Source: Sorangium cellulosum (GTDB lineage Bacteria; Myxococcota_A; Polyangia; Polyangiales; Polyangiaceae). Taken from it: a DNA stretch of 38,975 nt. Below the pieces are notes generated by a model that saw only the letters and a list, made by a program, of their open reading frames with translations, did no database searches and had not been told where the DNA came from. Made by a program: the position numbers and the translations under genes. The stretch covers positions 1-38,975 of the forward strand of contig NZ_JEMA01000316.1 in the NCBI RefSeq assembly GCF_001589285.1, written 5' to 3'. How positions within the stretch are numbered: the first letter of the stretch is position 1; every line of letters starts with the position of its first letter. This document shows, piece after piece, positions 14,883-23,900 of this stretch.

Positions 14883-16370
14883 ATGGGCCCCATGATGAAG
14901 CAACGAACGATCCTGGCTTCCTGGCTGGCTCTCGCGCTGGTGAACGGCGCTTGTGGCGACGATGGCTCCTCCAGCAGCGGTGATCCCCCGCAGGGCTCGG
15001 GGGGCACCGGTACGGGTGTGCAGCAGGGAAGCAGCAGCAGCTCCTCCGGCGGTGGTGGTTCACCGGCGGGCGGGACTGGCACGAGCACGGCGACTGGAAC
15101 GGAGGCGGGGACGACCGGGAGCGGCGGCGCGCCGCCGGCCGGCACCGGGGGCGGCGGGGGCGACGAGCCGCCTGTGTGCAACGCGAGCGCGGCGCCCGAC
15201 GTCGGGAAGCTGGCGCTCGCGCCGGTGGTCACCGGCGTCGACAGGCTGGTCTACGCTGCCCAGCCGAAGGGGTCGAGCGACTGGTACCTCGTGCAGCAGA
15301 CGGGCAAGATCCGCGTGTTCACGGGCGGCGCGCTGCGCGAGGAGAACTTCCTCGACGTGAGCAGCCAGATCCAGCTCTCCACGGGCGCCTTCGACGACGA
15401 GCGCGGACTCCTCAGCATCGCGTTCCCGCCCGACTACGCGACGAGCGGAAAGTTCTACATCGCGATGACGCCGACCACCGGCACCAACATGAACCGCGAC
15501 GTGGTGCTCGAGTACCAGCGCTCGGCGGGCAATCCTTTCGTGGCGAACGAGACGCCCTCGAAGACGATCCTGCGGCTCGACGCCTCGGCGGTCAACCACA
15601 ACGGCGGCCACGTCATGTTCGGGCCCGACGGCATGCTCTACGTCGGCACGGGCGACGGAGGCGGGAGCTGCAACAGCGACAAGCCCGGAGGGTCGCAGGA
15701 CATCAACTCGCTGTTCGGGAAGCTCCTGCGGCTCGATCCGAACGCGCCCGAGCCGTACGCGGCGGCCGGCAACCCCTTCGACGGCAGCGCCGCGCGGGTC
15801 TGGCATTACGGGCTGCGGAATCCCTATCGGTTCAGCTTCGATCGGCTGACCCAGGATCTCTACATCGGCGACGTCGGCCAGGATAGCTATGAAGAGGTCG
15901 ACTTCGTTCCTGCCGGCGTGAGCGGGCTCAACTTCGGCTGGGCGGCGTTCGAGGGCGACCATGCGAATACATGCAACGGCCGCACCCTGCGCGAGGGCAC
16001 GACGGACACAAAGCCGATCGTCGACATCGACAGGCGCCGGACCGCGACCGGGCCGTTCCGCGATTACGTGTCGGTCATCGGCGGCTACGTGTACCGGGGC
16101 ACCGCGCTGACCCAGCTCCGCGGCGTGTACCTGTTCGGCGACTACACAGGGGAGCGCATGGGCGCGATCATGCAGTGCGGCACGCAGACGTCGCCGATCA
16201 CGCAGATCCTCAAGAACCGAGATCCGAACGCGCCGAACGCCCCCGCGTTCGCGCGCCAGGGCGGCCTGCCGACGTTCGAGGATCTCACCGCGATCGTCGA
16301 GGACAACGACGGCGAGCTGTACTTCGTCGCGAACCGCAACAGCCTGGTGAAGATCGTCCCTGAAATGTGA
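14883..16370 (+). CDS. PQQ-dependent sugar (glucose/sorbosone) dehydrogenase lipoprotein
   Basis: The product of up to 495 residues has a signal peptide with lipobox VNGACG, a long Ser/Gly linker to about residue 98, and a soluble-glucose-dehydrogenase-type beta-propeller. Family blocks include ERGLLSIAFPPDY, NHNGGHVMFGPDGMLYVGTGDGG (His239 at the expected catalytic place), GKLLRLDPN, GLRNPYRFSFD and IGDVGQDSYEEVDF. It should oxidise a sugar outside the cytoplasm with PQQ as cofactor. Starts at 14883, 14892 and 14895 are possible; MKQRTILASW is the likely signal start. It faces a dihaem cytochrome gene that could accept its electrons. Confidence 0.92.
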   Translation: MGPMMKQRTILASWLALALVNGACGDDGSSSSGDPPQGSGGTGTGVQQGSSSSSSGGGGSPAGGTGTSTATGTEAGTTGSGGAPPAGTGGGGGDEPPVCNASAAPDVGKLALAPVVTGVDRLVYAAQPKGSSDWYLVQQTGKIRVFTGGALREENFLDVSSQIQLSTGAFDDERGLLSIAFPPDYATSGKFYIAMTPTTGTNMNRDVVLEYQRSAGNPFVANETPSKTILRLDASAVNHNGGHVMFGPDGMLYVGTGDGGGSCNSDKPGGSQDINSLFGKLLRLDPNAPEPYAAAGNPFDGSAARVWHYGLRNPYRFSFDRLTQDLYIGDVGQDSYEEVDFVPAGVSGLNFGWAAFEGDHANTCNGRTLREGTTDTKPIVDIDRRRTATGPFRDYVSVIGGYVYRGTALTQLRGVYLFGDYTGERMGAIMQCGTQTSPITQILKNRDPNAPNAPAFARQGGLPTFEDLTAIVEDNDGELYFVANRNSLVKIVPEM

Positions 16371-16376
16371 GCGGCT

Positions 16377-16414
16377 GCCCGGCGCTGGCCGCGGACGTGC
16401 GGCCAGCGCCGGGC
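16377..16414. terminator. Perfect 16-bp stem between convergent genes
   Basis: GCCCGGCGCTGGCCGC (16377-16392) pairs fully with 16399-16414 around a 6-base loop. It lies seven bases after the dehydrogenase stop and about 30 before the end of the converging cytochrome gene, so it can fold in both transcripts. No T-run follows on either strand. Confidence 0.65.
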
Positions 16415-16444
16415 GGGTCTATCCGCCCTCTTCCGGAGGGCGCG

Positions 16445-17641
16445 TCAGGGTCCGGGAGGCGGATAGCTGGCCTCGGTCATACCCTCGATCCAGCGAACGA
16501 CCGCCTGCACGCCCGCTTCATCGACCTTGTGGGTCCCGATGCGCGGCATCTGCCCCTCGAAGCCGCGCAGCTCCTGGCGGGCGACGAGCAGGCTGCGGGC
16601 CGGGTCGCCCGGACGGATATCGTACCAGTAGCTGGGATCGGTGTTCTCGAGCCCTTCGTACTTGGCGTTGTCGGCAGGGCGCCTGTTGATGCCGGTCGTG
16701 ACGGCGTCGGTCGTCGCCACGCTGCCGAGGTCGGCTGCCTCGAGCCGCAGGTAAAGGCCCGTGTCCCGCGCCGGCGCGTCCACGCTGTCGTTGTGGCAGC
16801 TCACGCCGCAGTTCGCGTGCATGTAGCCGAGCGCCAGGCGCTCCACCTCGTCGCCCGGGATCGACAGGGCGAGGTGGCTCCCGCCGTCCATCAGCCCGGC
16901 CTCGACAAGCTTCTCGCGCGTGAGCCCCTCGGCGCCCGGGCCGAGCATCAGCGCGTCCCAGCCGAGGACATAGTCGCCGCGCCCGGAGTGGCACTCCTTG
17001 CACTGATCGCGCGTCGGCACCGTGTGGCCCGTGCCGTACAGATCGACAACCCCCGTGTCGTTCTGCATCTGGATGGCCTCGCGCCCGTCCTCGGACCACA
17101 CATAGCTCGTGTAGAGCCAGCCGTCCGGCGTCTTGCGCAGCAGGCGCGTCTCTGCGAGGCGCATCGCGCCGTCAGCGCCCTGCACCTGGAACTCCTTCCA
17201 GAACTGCGTCCCCTCCGGGTACACGAACGCGTCGGGGTTGCTCGCGTCCACCTTCTGGCCCGCCGGGATCGACACCCAGCGACGCTTCGCGGCGCCGTCG
17301 CTCCAGAGCTCGATCGCCGGCTTGTACTCGAGGACACCGCACGCGGGCTCGCGCCTGTCGAAGTCCCCGTAGAGGCCCGTACAGCGCAGGTCGACCGGCA
17401 GCGCGCCGTCGATCGGCGCATCGCAGTTCACGCCGGTGGGCATCACGAACTCGGTGCAGCCCGAGCCCGGGCCGCCACCTGAGCCGTCCACCTGCGTACC
17501 GCCTCCGCCATCTCCCGCGGTGGCGCCCCCGCCGGAGCCCGTGCCGGGGCCGGCCGGCCCCTCGCCATTGCCTGGATCACATGCGGCCGCAAAGAGCAGC
17601 GCAAACAAGAACGTTCCTTTCCCCACAACGCGAATCAGCAT
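16445..17641 (-). CDS. Probable dihaem cytochrome c lipoprotein, SO2930-like
   Basis: The 398-residue product begins MLIRVVGKGTFLFALLF with lipobox AAACD (Cys21) and a Gly-rich linker to about residue 80. The domain shows PAIELWSDGAAKRRWVSIPAG, TRLLRKTPDGWLYTSYVWSEDG, then a haem motif CKECH (214-218) followed by a second, NCGVSCHND (278-283), which is CX3CH instead of CX2CH. The layout resembles the SO2930-family dihaem cytochromes as I remember them. It should carry electrons at the cell surface, perhaps from the facing PQQ dehydrogenase. ATG 17641 is chosen for the signal peptide; the open frame continues to 17824 without signal features. Confidence 0.82.
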   Translation of the reverse strand: MLIRVVGKGTFLFALLFAAACDPGNGEGPAGPGTGSGGGATAGDGGGGTQVDGSGGGPGSGCTEFVMPTGVNCDAPIDGALPVDLRCTGLYGDFDRREPACGVLEYKPAIELWSDGAAKRRWVSIPAGQKVDASNPDAFVYPEGTQFWKEFQVQGADGAMRLAETRLLRKTPDGWLYTSYVWSEDGREAIQMQNDTGVVDLYGTGHTVPTRDQCKECHSGRGDYVLGWDALMLGPGAEGLTREKLVEAGLMDGGSHLALSIPGDEVERLALGYMHANCGVSCHNDSVDAPARDTGLYLRLEAADLGSVATTDAVTTGINRRPADNAKYEGLENTDPSYWYDIRPGDPARSLLVARQELRGFEGQMPRIGTHKVDEAGVQAVVRWIEGMTEASYPPPGP

Positions 17642-18082
17642 GCGCGCTATTCTGCCACAGAATGGCGCGCGCGGCGCCGCTCTCCTGGCGATCCCGTCGA
17701 ACAAAATGGCCACGCCGATCGGGGTGGATTTCCGAAGGAATCTTTTGCTCGAGCTGAACAGCCGGCAGCCACATCGGAGGAGCGGACGCTCGGAGTCTCG
17801 CGCAGGTGGCGGCGTTGAAGGCATGGCCGACGGAGGCTGCTCGCGGGACCGGGACTCCGTCGCTGTCCGGTTCGATATCCATCGCCAGCGCGGCGTGCTG
17901 CGGCAGGAGCCCGCGAGTCGGCCGCGGTGAGCCGCGGTGACAAGAGGCCGACAGACACCAGCGCCTCGTCCGGCCCTCGCGCGAGGTCTGTACAGCGGCC
18001 GTCTCCCGGCGTTAGCCTGGGCGCGGGCGCAGCGGAGCCCGATGCCAGGCAGGCGGCGCTCGGGCGGTCAGCGAGGGGAGCG
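17642..18082. other. Divergent intergenic region
   Basis: About 440 bases between the cytochrome lipoprotein and the DUF4180 gene. Open frames on both strands here have Arg/Ser/Pro-rich translations and no recognisable start context; I call none of them genes. It should hold both promoters, but I cannot point to them. Confidence 0.45.
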
Positions 18083-18466
18083 ATGGATTTGACGGTGATC
18101 GACGAGGGGGGCGTGCGGTTCGTTGAAGGCGCGCCGGATCAGCGGCTCATGGCGAGCGTTCACGACGTCGACCGCGTGCTCGAGGCGTGTTTCTCGGGCG
18201 GCGTGAGCGGCGCCCTCCTCCACGCGCCGAACCTGACGGCGGCCTTCTTCGACCTCAGCTCGGGAGAGGCCGGGGCGATCCTGCAGAAGCTAAGGAACTA
18301 CTGGATCCGGCTCGCCGTCGTGTGCCCGCCGGGCAGCGTCAGCTTCAGCAGCCGGTTCGGGGAGCTGGTGGCCGAGGAGCGCGGCGGCAAGCACTTCGGG
18401 GTGTTCGAGGCGCGCCACGACGCGGTCGAATGGCTCCGCCGGACGTCGGACGCAGCGCCGGTCTGA
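18083..18466 (+). CDS. DUF4180-domain protein
   Basis: The 127-residue protein matches the DUF4180 pattern: an N-terminal beta strand, VHDVDRVLEACFSGGVSGALLHAPNL as the central region, FFDLSSGEAGAILQKLRNYWIRLAVV as the signature, then a Phe/Ser-rich part (VSFSSRFGELVAEE) and a final helix HDAVEWL. The function of the family is not known to me. The fold is probably STAS-like, which is an inference from the strand-helix pattern. ATG 18083 follows GAGGGGAG at a good distance. It converges with the GST gene. Confidence 0.85.
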   Translation: MDLTVIDEGGVRFVEGAPDQRLMASVHDVDRVLEACFSGGVSGALLHAPNLTAAFFDLSSGEAGAILQKLRNYWIRLAVVCPPGSVSFSSRFGELVAEERGGKHFGVFEARHDAVEWLRRTSDAAPV

Positions 18467-18520
18467 TCCTCGGGCGGCCGCGAGGGCGAGCCGCGCGCCG
18501 GCGGGCCGGCCTCGATCAGG

Positions 18521-19174
18521 TCAGTCGCGATCCGGGGCGCCCAGCGGGAACAGCGGGCGATAGGGGCGCGCCTCGTCGATCGCGCGCGCGAAGGAGGGGC
18601 GCGCGAGGAGCCGTTGCCGGTACGCGCGGACGTTGGTGAAGACCTCGCTGATCGGGTGGGCCCAGTCGGCATAGAACAGCGCAGGCCCGGCCGCGCAGTC
18701 CGCGAGGCTGAAGGCGTCGCCCACGGCCCACGCTCGCCCCGCCATCGCGCTGTCGAGCCAGCGATAGGCCGTGTCGAGCAGCTGCCGCGCCTCGCCGACC
18801 CCCTGACGATCGCGGTCCTCCGCGGCGCGGATGCCGTCGGCCACGAGCTTCTGCATCGGCGTCATGATGTAGTTGTCGAAGATGCGGTCCATCATCCGTA
18901 CATCGAGCGCGGCCCGCCGGTCCTCCGGGACCATCCGGACGGGCCCGGGATGGTGGAGATCGAGGTACTCGACGATGATGCTCGCCTCCGCCACCGTGCG
19001 GCCGCCATCGAGGAGCAGGGGCATGCGCCTGAGCGGCCACAGCGTCTCGTGCTCGACCGCCGCCTCCGGGTCGTCCGGCCCGAGCATGCGGAGCTCGAAC
19101 TGGATCTTGTTCTCGTAAAGCGCGATCAGGACCTTTTGACAGTAAGAAGAGAAGGGGTGGGCGTAGAGTTTCAT
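18521..19174 (-). CDS. Glutathione S-transferase-family protein
   Basis: The 217-residue protein has the thioredoxin-like N-domain of GSTs: MKLYAHPFSSYCQKVLIALYENKI, with Ser9/Ser10 placed to activate glutathione, then RRMPLLLDGGRTVAEASIIVEYLD. The all-helical C-domain follows, with WAVGDAFSLADCAAGPALFYADW as the N-capping-box region. It would conjugate or reduce electrophiles with glutathione in the cytoplasm; no substrate can be named. Length is normal for the family. It is divergent from the P450 gene, and both could act on xenobiotics or secondary metabolites, though this link is only positional. Confidence 0.93.
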   Translation of the reverse strand: MKLYAHPFSSYCQKVLIALYENKIQFELRMLGPDDPEAAVEHETLWPLRRMPLLLDGGRTVAEASIIVEYLDLHHPGPVRMVPEDRRAALDVRMMDRIFDNYIMTPMQKLVADGIRAAEDRDRQGVGEARQLLDTAYRWLDSAMAGRAWAVGDAFSLADCAAGPALFYADWAHPISEVFTNVRAYRQRLLARPSFARAIDEARPYRPLFPLGAPDRD

Positions 19175-19606
19175 GGGGTTCTCGGTTCCTTGGCTCGTTC
19201 CGCTTCCGGGGTGTGACCACGTGAGCTCGTGACGTCCGCTCGGCGTCGCCCGGCCTCAGGGCTGCTGACGCCGTCTCGGGGTGGAGCGCCCTGCGCTGCG
19301 CCCCACCTCTGCATACCCCTCCCGCTCATCGTGGGTGCATATCGTACTCTCCCGCTCGCCCGCCCTGTCAAGCTTCCCCGGGAAAAGCGACGAGGCGACC
19401 CGCCCGGGGTTGCGAGACGGCGCTGTGGGACGTCAGCGACGGCACCGCCGATCGAGCGAGCTCTTGCGCGCAGGACGCATTTTGTGAGAGCGTGTGGTTT
19501 CTACCTTGGCGTCGGGGCTTACGTCGAGGCGCGCCGAGAGGATCCTCCTCCCGGCGGGGGCGCCGGTGCGTGCCTCGCTCGCGCGATGAACCGGGAGGCA
19601 GCCGCG
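19175..19606. other. Divergent intergenic region, GST / P450
   Basis: About 430 bases between two divergent starts with no supported gene. A less GC-rich patch around 19330-19365 (GTGCATATCGTACTC) and another near 19480-19510 are the likeliest promoter areas. I could not define boxes with confidence. Confidence 0.45.
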
Positions 19607-20794
19607 ATGAATTTCCCTGTCAATGTGTTGGCCCCAGAGCTCCGTGCGAATCCGTACCCTTATTTCGCCGAGATGCGGCGGGTGAGCCCGGTTTGCCAGG
19701 TCGAGCCAGGCGGGATGTGGGCAGTCACTCGGCACGAGGACGTGCTCTTCGTGATGAAGAACCCGGGGCTCTTCTCGTCCGAGGGCTTCAAGGTGGCGTG
19801 GCAACCGCCCTGGGTGGGTTACAACCCGTTTGCCAACTCGCTGCTCGCCATGGACCCGCCGTCGCACACGCGGCTGCGCGGCTTGATCCACCGCGCGTTC
19901 GGGGCCGCCACCGTGGCCCGCATCGAGCCGCGCCTCCGCGCCGTCGCCGCCGATCTCACGAACCGGCTCGTGGAGGAGGCCGACTTCGTCGAGGCGTTCG
20001 CGCACCCGCTGCCGGCGTATGCCATCGGCGAGATCCTCGGGCTCGATCACGCGCTCCACGCCCATTTCAAGCGGTGGGCCGACGAGTTCGTCGCGATCAC
20101 GCCCGAGGTCCCGAGCCCGGAGGAAGCCGAGCGCGTGCGGAAGACCATCGCGGAGCTGACCGGATACCTCATGGATGTCATCGAGCAGCGGCGCCGCGCG
20201 CCCGTGGACGACACGGTGAGCGATCTCGTCCGCGCCGAGCTCGACGGACAGCGGCTGACGGACGCCGAGATCGTCGAGTTCCTCGTCACGCTCCTGATCG
20301 GCGGGCTGGAGACCACGACGCACCTGCTCAGCAACTCGCTCCTGTTCCTCACCGACCACCCGGACATGATGGATCGGCTGCACGCCGAGCCCGGCCTGAC
20401 AGCCCTGTTCGTCGAGGAGATGCTCCGCTATGACGGCCCGGTCCAGACGCTCCCGCGCATCGCCACAGCGGACGTCGCGCTGTCCGGGGTGACCATCCCG
20501 CGCGGCGCGCTGGTGATCCCGATCGTGGCCTCCGCCAACCGGGACGAGGCGAAGTTCAAGGATCCGGATCGGTTCGACCTGCACCGCGGCTCGCAGGGAG
20601 GGCTCAACTTCGGACACGGTATCCACTTCTGCATCGGCGCGGCGCTGGCCCGCATGGAAGCCAGGGTGGCGCTGGAGGCGGTGATCGCGCGGTTCCAGCG
20701 GGTCGAGCGCGCCCCTGGAGAGGTCCGCTACAACCGCACGCTCACGGTCCGCGGCCCGATCGCCTTGCCGCTCCGGTTCACCTCGCGGCAGTGA
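19607..20794 (+). CDS. Cytochrome P450
   Basis: The 395-residue protein is a bacterial class I-type soluble P450. It shows the I-helix LLIGGLETTTHL near residues 228-239, the ExxR motif in EEMLRYDGPVQ, the PRIAT meander region, and the haem loop FGHGIHFCIGAALARME with the axial Cys342. It needs outside redox partners; no ferredoxin or reductase gene is near. The substrate is unknown. Two in-frame ATGs exist, 19586 and 19607; the second follows CGGGAGG at the proper distance and gives the typical start MNFPVNVLAPELRANPYPYF. A hybrid kinase gene follows after 193 bases. Confidence 0.95.
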   Translation: MNFPVNVLAPELRANPYPYFAEMRRVSPVCQVEPGGMWAVTRHEDVLFVMKNPGLFSSEGFKVAWQPPWVGYNPFANSLLAMDPPSHTRLRGLIHRAFGAATVARIEPRLRAVAADLTNRLVEEADFVEAFAHPLPAYAIGEILGLDHALHAHFKRWADEFVAITPEVPSPEEAERVRKTIAELTGYLMDVIEQRRRAPVDDTVSDLVRAELDGQRLTDAEIVEFLVTLLIGGLETTTHLLSNSLLFLTDHPDMMDRLHAEPGLTALFVEEMLRYDGPVQTLPRIATADVALSGVTIPRGALVIPIVASANRDEAKFKDPDRFDLHRGSQGGLNFGHGIHFCIGAALARMEARVALEAVIARFQRVERAPGEVRYNRTLTVRGPIALPLRFTSRQ

Positions 20795-20813
20795 GCGCCG
20801 CGAGGCGCGGCGC
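20795..20813 (+). terminator. Short hairpin after P450 gene
   Basis: GCGCCGC-GAGGC-GCGGCGC starts at the base after the stop codon: 7-bp stem, 5-base loop, no T-run. A weak 3'-end structure at most. Confidence 0.35.
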
Positions 20814-20987
20814 GGTGGTGGCGAGCTCGCTCAGGGCGCCATCCAACGAGCTCATCAAACCTCCGGAACTCCACCCGACGCGCGGCGGCGCTGGATGCCC
20901 GCCGGACCGGGGGTGTGGTACAAGCGGGCGTCGCATGGCGAGGCAGCACGGGGGGGATCTCGACGGGGTCGAGGAGCGGAGATCGGC

Positions 20988-23900
20988 ATGAGCCCGGCCG
21001 AGGCGGCGAGCGCCGGGAGCGGGCTGGATCCGGCCGGCGCCGCGCTCTCGGGCGGCGGGGAGATGGGGGCGCTCATGCGCTCGATCGACTGGTCGCGGTC
21101 GGCGCTCGGCCCCGTCGAGGCGTGGCCCCAGTCGCTGCGCACCGCGCTGTCGATCCTGCTCTCGTCCGAGCACCCGATGTTCCTGTGGTGGGGCCGGGAG
21201 CTGATCCAGTTCTACAACGACGGCTACCGCCCGATCCTGGGCTCCAGGAAGCACCCGGCCGCCATGGGGCAGGCGGGGCGCGTGTGCTGGAAGGAGATCT
21301 GGGACGTCATCGAGCCGATGATCGAGAAGGTCTTCTCGGGAGGGGCCACGTACATCCGCGATGGCCTGCTCATCCTCGATCGGAATGGCTTCCTGGAGGA
21401 GTGCTACTTCAACTACGGATATAGCCCCATCCGGGACGAGAGGGGCGCTGTCGCTGGCGTCTTCGTCGCGTGCTCCGAGAGCACCGGGCACATCCTCGGA
21501 CAGCGGCGGCTGCAGCTGCTCGGGGAGCTCGGGGCGCGGGCGGCCGACGCCAAGAACGTCGACGACGCCTGCCGCGTGATGATGGAGACCGTCGCGCAGG
21601 CCGGGCGCGACCTGCCCTTCGCCCTGCTCTACCTCGTCGAGCAGGACGGCGCGCGGGCGTCCCTCGCCGCGAGCGCCGGGCTCGACCCGGGCCACGCCGC
21701 GGCGCCGGCGGCGGTGAGCCTCGATCCGGCGGCGGGCGCGGTGTGGCCGCTCCACCGCGCGCTGCGCGAGGAGGTCGACGTGGACCTGTCGGCGCTGTCG
21801 GCGCTGTCAGCGCGCGCCCTCCCGGGCGGGCCGTGGCCGGACGCCGCGCGGCGGGCCGTGGTGCTGCCGCTCCCCCGCGTCGGGGGCGGGGGGCCGGCCG
21901 GGTTCCTCGTCGCGGGCGTCAGCCCCCGGCTGGTGCTGGACGACGACTACCGCAGCTTCCTGCGGCTCGTCGCCGCGCACAGCGCGACGGCGCTCCAGAA
22001 CGCCCGCGCCAGCGAGGAGGAGAAGCGCAGGCTCCTCGCGCTCGCCGAGCTCGACAGCGCCAAGACAGCGTTCTTCAGCAACGTCAGCCACGAGTTTCGC
22101 ACGCCGCTGACGCTGATCCTCGGGCCCGTGGAGGACAGCCTCCGCGACGCGGAGCAGCCCTTGCCCCCGCGGCAGCGCGAGCGGCTCGCGATCGTCCACC
22201 GCAACAGCCTGCGGCTCCTCCGGCTCGTCAACACGCTGCTCGACTTCTCGCGCATCGAGGCGGGCCGCATCCGGGCCTGCTACCGGCCCATCGACCTCGG
22301 CGCGTTCACCGCGGACCTGGCGAGCTCGTTCCGCTCGCTCCTCGAGCGGGCCGGCCTCTCCCTCTCTGTCGATTGCCCGCCCCTCCCCGAGCCCGCCTAC
22401 GTCGACAGGGAGCTCTGGGAGAAGATCGTGCTCAACCTTGTCTCGAACGCCTTCAAGTTCACCTTCGCTGGCGGCGTCCGGGTCTGCGTCGAGGCGGTCG
22501 ATGGCTCGGCCGTCCTGTCGGTCGCGGACACAGGCACCGGCATCCCGCAGGCGGAGCTGCCGCACCTGTTCGAGCGGTTCCACCGCGTCGAGGGGGCCAG
22601 GGGCCGGAGCTACGAGGGCAGCGGGATCGGCCTGGCCCTCGTGCAGGAGCTGGCGAAGCTCCACGGCGGCAGCGTGGCCGTGGAGAGCCGCGTCGGCGAG
22701 GGGAGCCGCTTCTCGGTCTCCATCCCGCTCGGGAAGGCGCACCTGCCCGAGGACCACGTCGAGGCGGCCGCGCCGCCGGCCGAGGCGGGGCGCGGCGCGG
22801 CGCCCTTCCTCGACGAGGCCGCGCAGTGGCTCCGCGGCGCGGAGGCGCGCTCCGCGCCGCCGCCGCCGGGCGCGATGCCGGCGGCGGCGGAGGGCCCGGC
22901 CGTGAAGCTGTCGGGGCACCTGCTCGTGGCGGACGACAACGCGGACATGCGCGAGTACGTGCGGCGGCTGCTCGTCGCGGAGGGGTGGGCGGTGGAGGCC
23001 GTGTCCGACGGCCTCGCCGCGCTGGAGAGCGCGCGCGCCAGCGCCCCGGACCTCGTGCTCACCGACGTGATGATGCCCAGGCTCGACGGCTTCGGCCTGC
23101 TGAGGGCGCTGCGCGCCGACGAGCGCACCCGCGGCGTGGCGGTGGTGATGCTGTCCGCGCGCGCGGGCGAGGAGGAGCGCGTCGACAGCCTCGAGGCCGG
23201 CGCCGACGACTTCCTCGTGAAGCCGTTCTCCGCGAAGGAGCTCCTCGCGCGGGTCCGCATCCACGTGGAGCTCGCGCGGCGCCGGCGCGAGGCCGACGGG
23301 CAGCGCCAGTACCTGAACGACCTGTTCATGCAGGCGCCGGGGCCGATCGCGATCCTGCGCGGGCCGGATCTCGTCTTCGAGGTGGTCAATCCGCTCTACC
23401 AGCAGCTCGTCGGCGGGCGCGCGCTCGTGGGCAAGCCGATCCGGGTCGCCCTGCCCGAGCTCGAGGGCCAGCGCGTCTGGGAGCTCCTGGACAGCGTGAT
23501 GCGCACCGGCGAGCCCGTCGTCGGGAAGGAGTTCTTCGTGCGGCTCGACCGCCAGGAGACCGGCGCGACGGAGGAGGTGTTCTTCAACTTCGTGTACCAG
23601 CCGATGCGCGACCGCGACGGGGCGATCGAGGGCGTCTTCGTGTTCGCCTTCGAGGTGACCGATCAGGTGATCGCCCGCCGGCGCGTGGAGGCGCTCGTGG
23701 AGGCGCTGAAGCTCGCCGACCAGCGCAAGGACGAGTTCCTCGCGATGCTCGCGCACGAGCTCCGCAACCCCATGGCCTCCATCAGCCTGTCGTTGACGCT
23801 GCTCGACGACGTGGAGGGCCAGGGGCCCGAGTCGGCGCGCTACCGGGAGATCGCGCGGCGGCAGATGGGCCACCTCGTGCGGCTGGTGGACGATCTGCTC

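Noticed and set aside
17647-17958. Minus-strand ORF upstream of the dihaem cytochrome
   Set aside because: Arg/Ser/Pro-rich shadow-like translation without start context.
19607-20794. P450 as tailoring enzyme of the lanthipeptide
   Set aside because: It is more than 6 kb away with a kinase gene between and a convergent exporter; nothing links them.
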